Source: Mesostigma viride
Lineage: Eukaryota > Streptophyta > Mesostigmatophyceae > Mesostigmatales > Mesostigmataceae
Length of the DNA stretch: 64,000 nt
Assembly: GCA_009746045.1 (NCBI GenBank)
Contig: RPFO01000312.1
Location: forward strand, 4,466,976 to 4,530,975
Direction of reading: 5' to 3'
Made by a program: the position numbers and the translations under genes. Numbering within the stretch: the stretch's first letter is position 1; each line of letters starts with the position of its first letter. Below the pieces are notes generated by a model. That model was not told the origin of the DNA, did not search any database, and saw only the letters and a list, made by a program, of their open reading frames with translations. Positions 32,371-42,500 of this stretch are shown in pieces.

Positions 32371-35215
32371 GCTGCCTGCAAGAATCCAGCCTGAAATGAG
32401 TTCATTTGTTCACTATTCATATTTGTTTCATGGAAGTTAACCGAGAAAATCACGAAAAACTGCACATGTATGCTGTCACATGTCACCATTTGAGCTCAGA
32501 ATGAGCCCAATTTTTGTGGGTGGTCTATTTTCATGGTCTACATGCTGCCTGCAAGAATCCAGCCTGAAATGAGTTCATTTGTTCACTATTCATATTTGTT
32601 TCATGGAAGTTAACCGAGAAAATCACGAAAAACTGCACATGTATGCTGTCACATGTCACCATTTGAGCTCAGAATGAGCCCAATTTTTGTGGGTGGTCTA
32701 TTTTCATGGTATAAATGCTGCCTGCAAGAATCCAGCCTGATATGAGTTCATTTGTTTACTATTCATATTTGTTTCATGTAAGAAAAGGGGGAAAATGACG
32801 AAAAACTGCACATGTATGCTGTCACATGTCACCATTTGAGCTCAGAATGAGCCCAATTTTTGTGGGTGGTCTATTTTCATGGTCTACATGCTGCCTGCAA
32901 GAATCCAGCCTGAAATGAGTTCATTTGTCCACTATTCATATTTGTTTCATGTAAGAAAAGGGGGAAAATGACGAAAAACTGCACATGTATGCTGTCACAT
33001 GTCACCATTTGAGCTCAGAATGAGCCCAATTTTTGTGGGTGGTCTATTTTCATGGTATAGATGCTGCCTGCAAGAATCCAGCCTGAAATGAGTTCATTTG
33101 TTCACTATTCATATTTGTTTCATGTAAGAAAAGGGGGAAAATGACGAAAAACTGCACATGTATGCTGTCACATGTCACCATTTGAGCTCAGAATGAGCCC
33201 AATTTTTGTGGGTGGTCTATTTTCATGGTATAAATGCTGCCTGCAAGAATCCAGCCTGATATGAGTTCATTTGTTCACTATTCATATTTGTTTCATGTAA
33301 GAAAAGGGGGAAAATGACGAAAAACTGCACATGTATGCTGTCACATGTCACCATTTGAGCTCAGAATGAGCCCAATTTTTGTGGGTGGTCTATTTGCATG
33401 GTATAAATGCTGCCTGCAAGAATCCAGCCTGATATGAGTTCATTTGTTCACTATTCATATTTGTTTCATGTAAGAAAAGGGGGAAAATGACGAAAAACTG
33501 CACATGTATGCTGTCACATGTCACCATTTGAGCTCAGAATGAGCCCAATTTTTGTGGGTGGTCTATTTTCATGGTATAAATGCTGCCTGCAAGAATCCAG
33601 CCTGAAATGAGTTCATTTGTCCACTATTCATATTTGTTTCATGTAAGTAAAGGGGGAAAATGACGAAAAACTGCACATGTATGCTGTCACATGTCACCAT
33701 TTGAGCTCAGAATGAGCCCAATTTTTGTGGGTGGTCTATTTTCATGGTCTACATGCTGCCTGCAAGAATCCAGCCTGAAATGAGTTCATTTGTCCACTAT
33801 TCATATTTGTTTCATGTAAGTAAAGGGGGAAAATGACGAAAAACTGCACATGTATTAAATTAAATTAAATTAAATTATAACATGTCTCCGTTGGGAGATC
33901 ATGTAGCACATATTCCAGGTTGGATGGGTGGTGTGGAGGGAGCCGCGTAATCGAACTAACCTAACTCTAAGCTATATCTAGTCTAGAAAAGCCTATCTAC
34001 GCTACTCATCAAAACGGCTCCTCCGTTTGGGGGGAGGCGGCTTGCCCACAGGGGCTGGCGTGTGCGCCTTGACAATCTTCTTTCACCGCGTCTTGTCTTG
34101 CATGGCAGTCCAAAGACGGGAGAGAGAGTGGATGCGGTACTCAAACTGGGCTGGGACCACTAGGTCGTCCAGCAACATCTGGGTATAGGTCATGGCATGT
34201 TTCCCTACCTTTTTAGGAATGTTCTTGGGGCCAGGCCAGGTCAAAATGTGCCGCCCCGGTTGGCCGAGCCGCTGGGGACCGGCCAGACCAAGGGCGGTGT
34301 CGACCTGGCTGGTGCGAGCAAGATGTCCTACAAATGCTATCCTACGCTGTCTAATCTCGTCCGAAATACGCGGCATACCGTGATACAAAGACTCTAAGGA
34401 CCTACGCTGAGAAAACCCGACATTCAGGACCTGTCGGAGCATCCGGGTGACCGTGCCGTCTAGCTTGGCTGCCAGTGTTGCCGTGAGTGTCCATGCCTCG
34501 GCGCCATACGTGAGCACCGTGAGGACGAGGACCTTGAAGAGCATGCGCTTGCGGTGCTCGTCCAGGCCCTTGGAGCGCCAGTAGGTGTTGAGCGAACGGA
34601 GCTTGGCCCAGGAAAGGCCGATGCGGGTGTCCACATCGTCGGCAGTGTCCGGAAGCCAACTCCCCAACAGCTTGAAGCGGTCGCGGAGTGGGACCTCCGT
34701 CCCGTCTAGCAGGCGCGGCAGCGGTGGGCGACTGGAGGCCCCAATCACCATCGCCTCAGTTTTGACACTAATCTCCAACCCCACCGCCCTCGCCTCCAGG
34801 CCCAGACAGTCCAGCCAGGTCTGAATGTGCTCGGGGCGCGCGATGAGGGTGGTGTCGTCCGCATAAATCAGGTCAGCCAGGCGGTAACCCGTGCTAACCC
34901 CGCCGTGCCCACGCTCGTTAAGGATGTCCAAGCCTGGCTCGAACCCCTTAAGAGCAGTAAAGCGCGCACGTGCCTGGCGCATGACGTGGTCCACGACAAT
35001 AATGAACAGGTATGGAGACAGGACACAACCTTGCCACACCCCGTGGTGAAGGGGGAATGGTGGGGTGGTGCCTTCCGCAGTCCGCACTACTGCCTGTGAG
35101 CCCTCATACAGTCGGCGCATGTATGCTGTCACATGTCACCATTTGAGCTCAGAATGAGCCCAATTTTTGTGGGTGGTCTATTTTCATGGTCTACATGCTG
35201 CCTGCAACAGTCCAG
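32371..35215 (-). repeat. Right subterminal array, 173-bp repeat, inverted
   Basis: Units start at 32371 and recur every 173 bp (32544, 32717, 32890, 33063, 33236, 33409, 33582, 33755), about nine in all. They are inverted relative to the left array. A LINE (33856-35117) splits the last unit, whose remainder is at 35118-35215. Two outer-variant units at 32371-32700 have GGAAGTTAACCGAGAAAATC in place of the usual GTAAGAAAAGGGGGAAAATG. 32226-32370 is AT-rich with nothing recognisable. Confidence 0.95.
33856..35117 (-). mobile_element. 5'-truncated LINE inserted in the satellite array
   Basis: Flanked by the duplication CATGTAT (33849-33855 and 35118-35124). The minus strand encodes the RT from the GVWQGCVLSPYLFIIVVDH block through LIYADDTTL (about 34850) to the C-terminus (TYTQMLLDDLVVPAQFEYRI). 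The frame is intact over 349 codons and ends near 34083. About 200 bp of UTR and a (TTAAA)n tail follow. The clean duplication and open frame show a fairly recent target-primed insertion. Confidence 0.9.
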
Positions 35216-35268
35216 CTTTAGGTACCCTCAGATCTGAAAGATTTTTTTTTTACTCATTTGAAGACTTG

Positions 35269-35299
35269 TGAAATTGAGCAAACACTTATGAATCCCCTC
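35269..35299 (-). repeat. Right terminal inverted repeat (31 bp)
   Basis: Inverted copy of 20267-20297, followed by the duplicated GTA at 35300-35302. Confidence 0.9.
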
Positions 35300-35342
35300 G
35301 TAGTTCGTGACATGTTTCCCTACCCTTTTGGGAATGTCTCTG
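35300..35342 (-). mobile_element. LINE fragment, right flank of the DNA transposon
   Basis: Continues the LINE remnant at 20239-20266 (GTAGTTCGTGACATGTTTCC and on) until cut by the tail of the next LINE. Confidence 0.75.
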
Positions 35343-37320
35343 GGCAATTAAATTAAATTAAATTAAATTAAATTATAACATGCCTCCGTTGGGAGATCAT
35401 GTAGCACATATTCCTTAATGGATGGGTGGGATGGGACCTCCAGAGCCGCGTAATCGAACTAACCTAACTCTAATCTATAGCTAGTCTAGAAAAATCCTAA
35501 CTACCCTACTCATCAAAACGCCTCCTCCGCTTGGGGGGAGGTGCATGGTTTGCCCACAGGGTCGGGCGTGTGAGCCTTGACAATCCTCTTCCACCGCGAC
35601 TTGTTCTGCATGGCAGTCCAAAGAAGGGAGAGAGAGTGGATGCGGTATTCAAACTGGGCTGGGACCAGTAGGTCATCCAGCAACATCTGTACGTAGTTCG
35701 TGACATGTTTCCCTACCTTTAATTGGCAATGTCCTTGGGACCAGGCCAGGTCAGAATGTGCCGTCCTGGCTGGCCAAGCCGCTGGGGGCCTGCCAGACCA
35801 AGGGCGGTGTCGACCTGGCTAGTGCGAGCAAGGTGTCCTACAAATGCTATCCTACGCTGTCTAATCTCGTCCGAAATACGAGGCATGCCCTGATACAAAG
35901 ACTCTGAGGACGGGCGCTTGGAAAACCCTACCGGTTCAGGACCTGTCGGAGCATCCTGTAAACTGTGCCGTCTAGCCTAGCTGCCAGTGTGGGTGTGATT
36001 GTCCACGCCTCGGCGCCATACGTGAGCACCGTAAGGACGAGGACCTTGAAGAGCATGCGCTTGCGGTGGTCGCCCAGGCCCTTGGAGCGCCAGTAGGTGT
36101 TGAGCGAACGAAGCCTAGCCCAGGCCAGGCCGATCGGGTGTCCACGTCGTCGGCGGTGTCAGGAAGCCAGCTCCCTAACAGTTTGAAGCGGTAGCGGAAC
36201 GGGACCGTCGTCCTGTCGAGCAGGCGCGGCAGCGGCGGTGGGCTGGAGGCCCCAATCACCATCGCCTCAGTTTTGACGCTAATCTCCAACCCCACCGCCC
36301 TCGCCTCCAGGCCCAGACAGTCCAGCCAGGTCTGAATGTGCTCGGGGCTCTCGATGAGGGTGGTGTCATCCGCATAAATCAGGTCAGCAAGGCGGTAACC
36401 AGGTCTAACCCCGCCGTGCTCTTTCACGTTAAGGATGTCCAAGCCTGGCTCGAACCCCTTAAGAGCAGTAAAGCGCGCACGTGCCCAGCGCATGACGTGA
36501 TCCACGACAATAATGAACAGGTATGGGGACAAGACACAACCTTGCCACACCCCGTGGTGAAGGGGGAATGGTGGGGTGGTGCCTTCCGCAGTCCGCACTA
36601 CTGCCTGTGAGCCCTCATACAGTCGGCGAATGGCAGCAATAAACGCAGGTGGCACTCGATCCAGAGCTAGGATGGCCCAAAGAGCCTCCCATAGGACCGT
36701 GTCAAAGGCCTTGATATAGTCAACAAAAATGAAGACCAGCGGCAAACTGTCGGGGGGAAGGCGACGCACCTCCTCCATCAACCGGCGCGCGACAAACACA
36801 GCCATGACAGTGTTACGACCACGACGGAAACCCATCTGAGACTCACCCAGGTGGGGGTCCAGCGCGGCGCGGAGCCTGTGCAGCATCATGCGCATGAAGA
36901 CCTTCAGCGCGGCGCTCTGGAGGCAGACACCCCTGTAGTTACCGGGGTCAGCAGCAGAGCCCTTCTTGTACAGCATGACGCGGATGGCCGTCTGCCACTC
37001 AGCAGGCGGAGGCTCGTCAGAAAGCAGAACACGGTTGCAGAACGCCAGCAGAAGATCCCTAACCGCCGGATCAGGGGTCTTCAGCAGCTCAGCAGAAAGG
37101 TGGTCGGCACCGACCGCCGCATCGTACCGCAGGCGAGCAAGGGCGCCGTCCATTTCCTTCAAAGTGAAGGGGGGGACGACGTCGTCAGTGGCAAGGCAGC
37201 CCTCCTGCAAGGCGGGGACTTGGTAGTCCGCGGCCGAGGAGGGGGGCGCTGGCGGCGGCGGGGGTCCGGCAACCCCGAGGCGGGCGGCCGTCTCGGGGTG
37301 AAGCGGCGAAGGGGGGGCAA
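35343..37320 (-). mobile_element. LINE with near-complete RT domain, 5'-truncated
   Basis: Minus strand. The frame from about 37320 to 35972 encodes linker, NYRGVCLQSAALKVF, GFRRGRNTVMAVF, IFVDYIKAFDTVLWEAL, GVWQGCVLSPYLFIIVVDH, LIYADDTTLI and FKLLGSWLPDTADD. It then shifts frame near 36140. The C-terminal end (TYRCCWMTYWSQPS in a shifted frame, 35706-35506), short UTR and (TTAAA)n tail follow. It carries, uninterrupted, the target sequence into which the 15-kb DNA transposon inserted (35669-35720). The upstream endonuclease region is missing. Confidence 0.85.
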
Positions 37321-37324
37321 TGTG

Positions 37325-37391
37325 CTCTGGGCAATGTGCTACATATACTCCCAACGGAGTTATGTTCCTAATTAATTAATTAATTAATTAA
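37325..37391 (+). mobile_element. LINE-family 3' end with (TTAA)n tail
   Basis: TGTGCTACATATACTCCCAA, CGGAGTTATGTTCC, then TAATTAATT repeats. This is the shared 3' terminus on the plus strand, cut off by the neighbouring LINE. Confidence 0.7.
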
Positions 37392-39371
37392 GCCAAGTAG
37401 AAAAGAGCGCGGCAGAAACGGTCAGTGAATGTGGTAAGTTATACAACTTGTAGCCCGGCGACACCGCGTCAAGCAGTCCGCAGGTAGTCCGTAAGATAGG
37501 GCTCGCGGCCCTTGCGGCAAGTTTTGCACGGTGAATCCAAAATACGGGGAAACTCTTGCAAAATTTTCATTTATTTCCTACAAATTTCTGAGATTTCAGA
37601 GTTTGAGAAATGGGGACGTTCTAGTTAAAGGAGTAAGCTCTTCTTGAAACTCGGCTGCCCTCCCACACAGCATGAAGATGACACACCGATTGTCTCACTG
37701 AATACCGTGCCACTGCGGATTAGGCAGATAGCCGAATTGCGTGAACAACTGCTATGATTTGACTCTCCGACCACATACTATTAAGTGAGACAGCTATTAA
37801 GTGAGACAACTATGCTCATAACCAGGCTCCACCAAAAGATAATGGAGTGGCTACACATGGCATGATGTGGCACAGGATGACATGCTGTGTCAAGCAGACG
37901 CAGGCAGTCCATGCTGGTGCAAAAAGAAAACATGCCTCAACTAAGATGATAATCATGTGGGCATGTGGGGACAAGCCTAACCACAGCACTTGGTTTAAAC
38001 AGCGCACGAACGGTGCCACGGGGGCGACGAATCTTTAGTGCCACCGGTTCCTGGCTACCAGACAAACTCAACAGATTCTGTGCTGGCTATGGCCAAACAA
38101 GGCACACCCAGCGACCAATTTTGGTGGCATCCACAGAATGCAAAAGAACTTGCCGCAAACCCATGTCATGTTTTAATCCTTTGGGGTTGCTGCTGTGCTT
38201 ATCCGACGTAATGGCTTCCGCTCAGGACAGATGGCAGCAAGCTGGATTGCGCCTAGGCCCCTGTTGCTGGTTGATCACCCAGCCATCATGCGACGTGAAC
38301 CATGAGCCACTCCCCGGCCGTGCCAGTGCCAGCACAGGAGGGTGCACCATCCCGATGGTTGAGATGGTTGCAGCGGTCAGTAGTACGGAGATGGTTGCAG
38401 CGGTCAGTAGTACGGCCGGTACCGCATGGGCCGTCGAGGCCGAAACATCGGGTAGCTGGCGCCAACCGCGGCATATGATAATATTCATACCATGACATTC
38501 ACATTTGTCATCACAGGCAGGACATCAACGGCAGGACATCAGGACATGAACAGGGAGTGCAAGGTACAGAGCGACGTTAGAGATCATCACATCAATCCCA
38601 TCGTACGGACATGCATGTGGGCCAGGCCAGTGGGGTCGCGCGTAAACCTGGCAAGTGCAACCAGCCAACACCTGCCACGATACTGTTGATGACTGCGACC
38701 TCTAACCTTGGCACAGGGGTGAGTGCCTGTTGGTCCAAGCACGTGGTGAAACCCCGTTTCAACCATGCACGGAAGCGGCAGGCACCAACTCCTACGACAA
38801 TGCAGCAGGCTGGGACTAGAAGGTGACACCAAAAAGCACACAAGGGGGGTGGGGGCTGTGTATCAAGGCTTGTGCATGCCCATGGGGTGCACAGTGTGCC
38901 CACTGTCAAGGCAGGCGACATGCTTCGGCATGCACACACACAGACACAGACACAGACACACAGACACATTCGCACTCGCACTCGCACTCGCACTCGCACA
39001 CGCACAAACAGGCCGAAAGCACCTCGGCCATGCCTGAATACATGGATCATGCGTCCACGGCACCAGCACGCACCGGCCAAACAGGGACACCAAGCTTGCA
39101 GCAGCCCAGCACGCCTACGGCAGGACATTGGTGATCGCATACGCGATGGCAAAATCTAGGCCCTTACAACCACCCATAGGCTGATCTGAGCACTGCCCTG
39201 AAGAGCTGCAACTCTGGCCGCTGCGGCATAGTGCACGATGGCACATCATCTGGCCACCAATCGACAACAACAAGCAAGGCAACCTTTGCTATGCATGTGT
39301 TTACAAACATGCATACAGCAGCTGGCATGCTCCTGCTTGCCCGTGGCGACGCCTATTGTAGGGGCGCCGGG
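37392..39371. other. No gene supported; minor repeats
   Basis: Nothing protein-like stands out. 38366-38422 holds two copies of a 29-bp unit (GAGATGGTTGCAGCGGTCAG and on). 38938-39002 is a mixed (ACAGAC)n/(CACTCG)n microsatellite that generates spurious open frames on both strands. Confidence 0.6.
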
Positions 39372-39492
39372 GCCTACTGTATAGGCCTATAGGGGGCAGG
39401 GCCTGTTGTGTGGGGGGCGGGGCCTGATGTGTGGGGGGCAGGGCCTGTTGTGTGGGGGGCGGGGCCTGATGCCTGGGGGTTGGGGCCTATTG
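39372..39492. repeat. G-rich minisatellite downstream of the PABPN1 gene
   Basis: Repeats of GGGGGCGGGGCCTGATGTGT and variants, about 21 bp per unit. It begins just past the stop codon of the poly(A)-binding protein gene and so would lie in the 3' UTR or flank. Confidence 0.8.
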
Positions 39493-39506
39493 CGGGGTTG
39501 ACAAGC

Positions 39507-42500
39507 CTACCTGGGTCTCCGTGGTCGGTAGCCGTACGGGCTGCCATAAGGTGGCGGCCGGAACCGCCGCTGTTTCATTCCGGGCACGTTGGTGCGCTTG
39601 GCCGTGACCTGCAGCACGTGGCGGGTAGGGGTAGGAAAAGGGGAAGCACGGCGGGATGGGGTCGGTTAACTGCTGGGGGGTCCGGTGGTAAGAAACAGGT
39701 GAATCTCTCTTCAAGCCACCCGGAGGCAGACACGGGAAACGAGCCATCCATGCAACCGCCGCAGCAAACTAGAGGAGGGCAACCCAAGCCCGCACCGTCA
39801 TCAAGCCGTGCATGCGGCATGTAGTTTCACCCCCATCACCTTCCCGTGTGCCCGTCCGACGAACCGTGTTCCGCTAAATGCCAGCACAGCAAAGCCATCC
39901 AAGCGCAACGCGTGCCCCCCCCCCCCCCCCCCCCCAATGCCAACCGCGACAGACGCAGCTAAATCAGAATGCAACCAGAATTGAAATACCCACCTTGACC
40001 TGGTGCGCACCTGGGTTGGATTAGGAAAAAGTTGCATGCATGATGGGAAGTGTGTATTCCCGTGTTCACCTTGAACTGACGGCCATATACTATTTACTAC
40101 ATACGCTTCAACGGTTGTCTCATTGATATACTAAATACACCATGCACTCCAGTACCCACCTTGATCTGGCGCCCGTGTACTTCGGACTCATTCAGCAAGA
40201 TGGCGTTGTTCACTGCCTCGGCTTCCAGGAACTCAATGTACGCGTACCTGCGCATGACCCAAGGGCCGTGGTGGTGGTGGTGGTGGTGGTGGTGGTGGTG
40301 GTGGTGGTGGTGGTGGTGGTGGTGGTGGTGGTGGTGGTGGTGGTGGTGGTGGTGGTGGTGAAGTTAGGGGGGGAAGGCAACGGACGAGTAAACAGGTGGC
40401 TATCCAAGGAGTGCGACATGATACAACCTTGTACGGTACTAGCATGAACATACAGCACAACAGATGACAAAGGGGAATGCAAGAGGCCCACCCCTTGGGT
40501 GCGCCGAGCCTGTCGATGAAGATGATGACACCATCATGGGACATGCAAGTACGCTGCGCCACACCAGATAATGCAGGCACCCACCCCTTGGGCGCGCCGA
40601 ACTTGTCGGTGAGGATGGTGACGCGGTTGACAGTGCCGCACGACTGGAAGTGCATTTGCAGCTCCTCCGGCGTGGTCGAGTAGTCCACCTGGCACCCCGC
40701 GCAATAGACCAATAATATCAAATTGCATTCAATCATTCCATCCATTCGCATGCACCCGCACGCGGTGCCGAGGGGTGGGCAAATCACAGAAGACCAGAGG
40801 AGACCAAGGGAGAGGTAAGACGTGGGTGCGCCCAGGTTATGAACAGCAATGGTGGGGTAGGGGAAAAGACTGGGGGCGACCACACAGGGGTGAGGATAGG
40901 AGGCAGGAGACAGCACGTGTGAATACACGCAGCAGTGTGTGACGCCAGGCGAGTGACACCAGTCATGCTGGAGGAGCACCAGGCCAGCCATGCGGGCACC
41001 ACTAATTGCGGGCTCCTGGGCCATAACCACCACACGGCCATGGCCACCACCAGACCACGGCCACCACACGACCACGGCCACCACACGACCAAGGTCCCCA
41101 ACATGAACCAAAGGCTTCCCAACATGACAACGGCCCCATGCTGCCGCGATCTAACACGCCAGCTGGACCACGCAGTGCACGAAAATGCTGACAAACACGC
41201 CGAGCGGATAGGGAAGGACCTGCAAAGATACACAGCCTAGGTTGCTGATTGGGAGATTGCTGCCATAACTGCTGAGTGGACCCCAGCCAGGTAGCTGTGT
41301 CGTGCGACCATCACCTCCTGACCAAGTTGTGCATGAGTTCATGCACAACATGCGCCTGCTAGCACCGCCTTTCCCCCCGCCGCAGCTGCAACCGACGCCC
41401 AAGGCAGGTTAACCATGCCCAAGCGCCCTAAATCCACGTGCTGCCATCAGCGAGCGACAGCACAGACAACCGAGGCACCCAGGGGGCCACGGGGCCAGTT
41501 AATTATGGGCAGACCCGATACCCGCAACTAACCCCCCACGCAATCACTGGCGCCTGCTGCCGGCGTGCCAGCTACCTCACACCCGCTGCTGGGGCCAGGT
41601 ATGACTAAGCCGCTATCGCATCCATGACTACCCCACCATGATGAGGAGGGGTGGATGGCTCCATAAAGATGGGGAGGGGCAGGTGTGTAGCTGCTTGTTG
41701 CCTATGTCGATGGAGGGGTGGATGGTGGAGGTGTGGGCGGTGGAGGTGTGGGCGGTGGAACAGAGGGCGATCGCGGGTTGTGGGGTGTGGAGGAGTTCTT
41801 GAACGGCTCCTGTAACAATGGGACATGCTGGATGGCAAGCACGTGCACTTCCATTGCCAATGCAGATAGACCAAGCAACACCCAATATACTCACATTGCC
41901 CACGTAGATGGATCGGGCGTCCACCTCTTCCTTGGCCGCGGGGTTGTCTGACGATGCGGCTGCTGGAAAACAGCACAGGCGCACACACAAGCCACCGCAC
42001 AGGGGCAGGTGCAAGCAACACACGGAGGGAAGGCATGCACAGGGAACAGGGAGCAAAACATGGGGGCGGCATCAGGACGGGGCCGTTGGCAGACAGCAAG
42101 GGGGGGCAAGGGGAACCGTCTCGGGCCACGGTGACATACATGGTGGTCTGGGGCGATGCGTGGGACAAGGGAGGAGGGGCGCCGGCTGCAAGAGGCAACG
42201 TGGGGTGATGGGTGGCGAGGCAGATGCCAGGAAGGCCAGCAGGAGGCAGGTGCTGCCAAGGGCAGATATATGCAGCTCTCACCGGCCATCAGCGCAGCGG
42301 GGAGACCTACACATGCGCGCAAAGAGGCCGCGGAAGTGATGCAGAGCTGCCAAGCATGAAGGTGGCACCATCCTCAACCATGGATACCAGGGATGGCACC
42401 CATGTTGTGCCCTTGTGCCCAACACCTGCCAAGCAGGATAGCTCAAGTATTTCTTCCTCCTTCCCCCCTTTCCCACCACATTCTCAACCCCCTGACCGTG

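Larger units (their letters stand above)
20267..35299. mobile_element. 15-kb DNA transposon with TIRs, inverted subterminal arrays and two divergent genes
   Basis: The first and last 31 bases are inverted copies starting GAGGGGATTCATAAGTGTTT. GTA is duplicated at both edges (20264-20266 and 35300-35302). Removing the element and one GTA restores LINE sequence that exists uninterrupted at 35669-35720. Inside each end is an array of a 173-bp repeat, oriented oppositely. The core carries a PHD/poly-Gln gene (minus) and a transposase candidate (plus), diverging from a 120-bp repeat array. Later insertions (restriction-endonuclease LINE, SINE, MITE, tail-truncated LINE) account for several kilobases. 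A 3-bp duplication is used by PIF/Harbinger, CMC, Academ and Zator groups, but the transposase core does not look like theirs to me. I leave the superfamily open. Confidence 0.85.
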
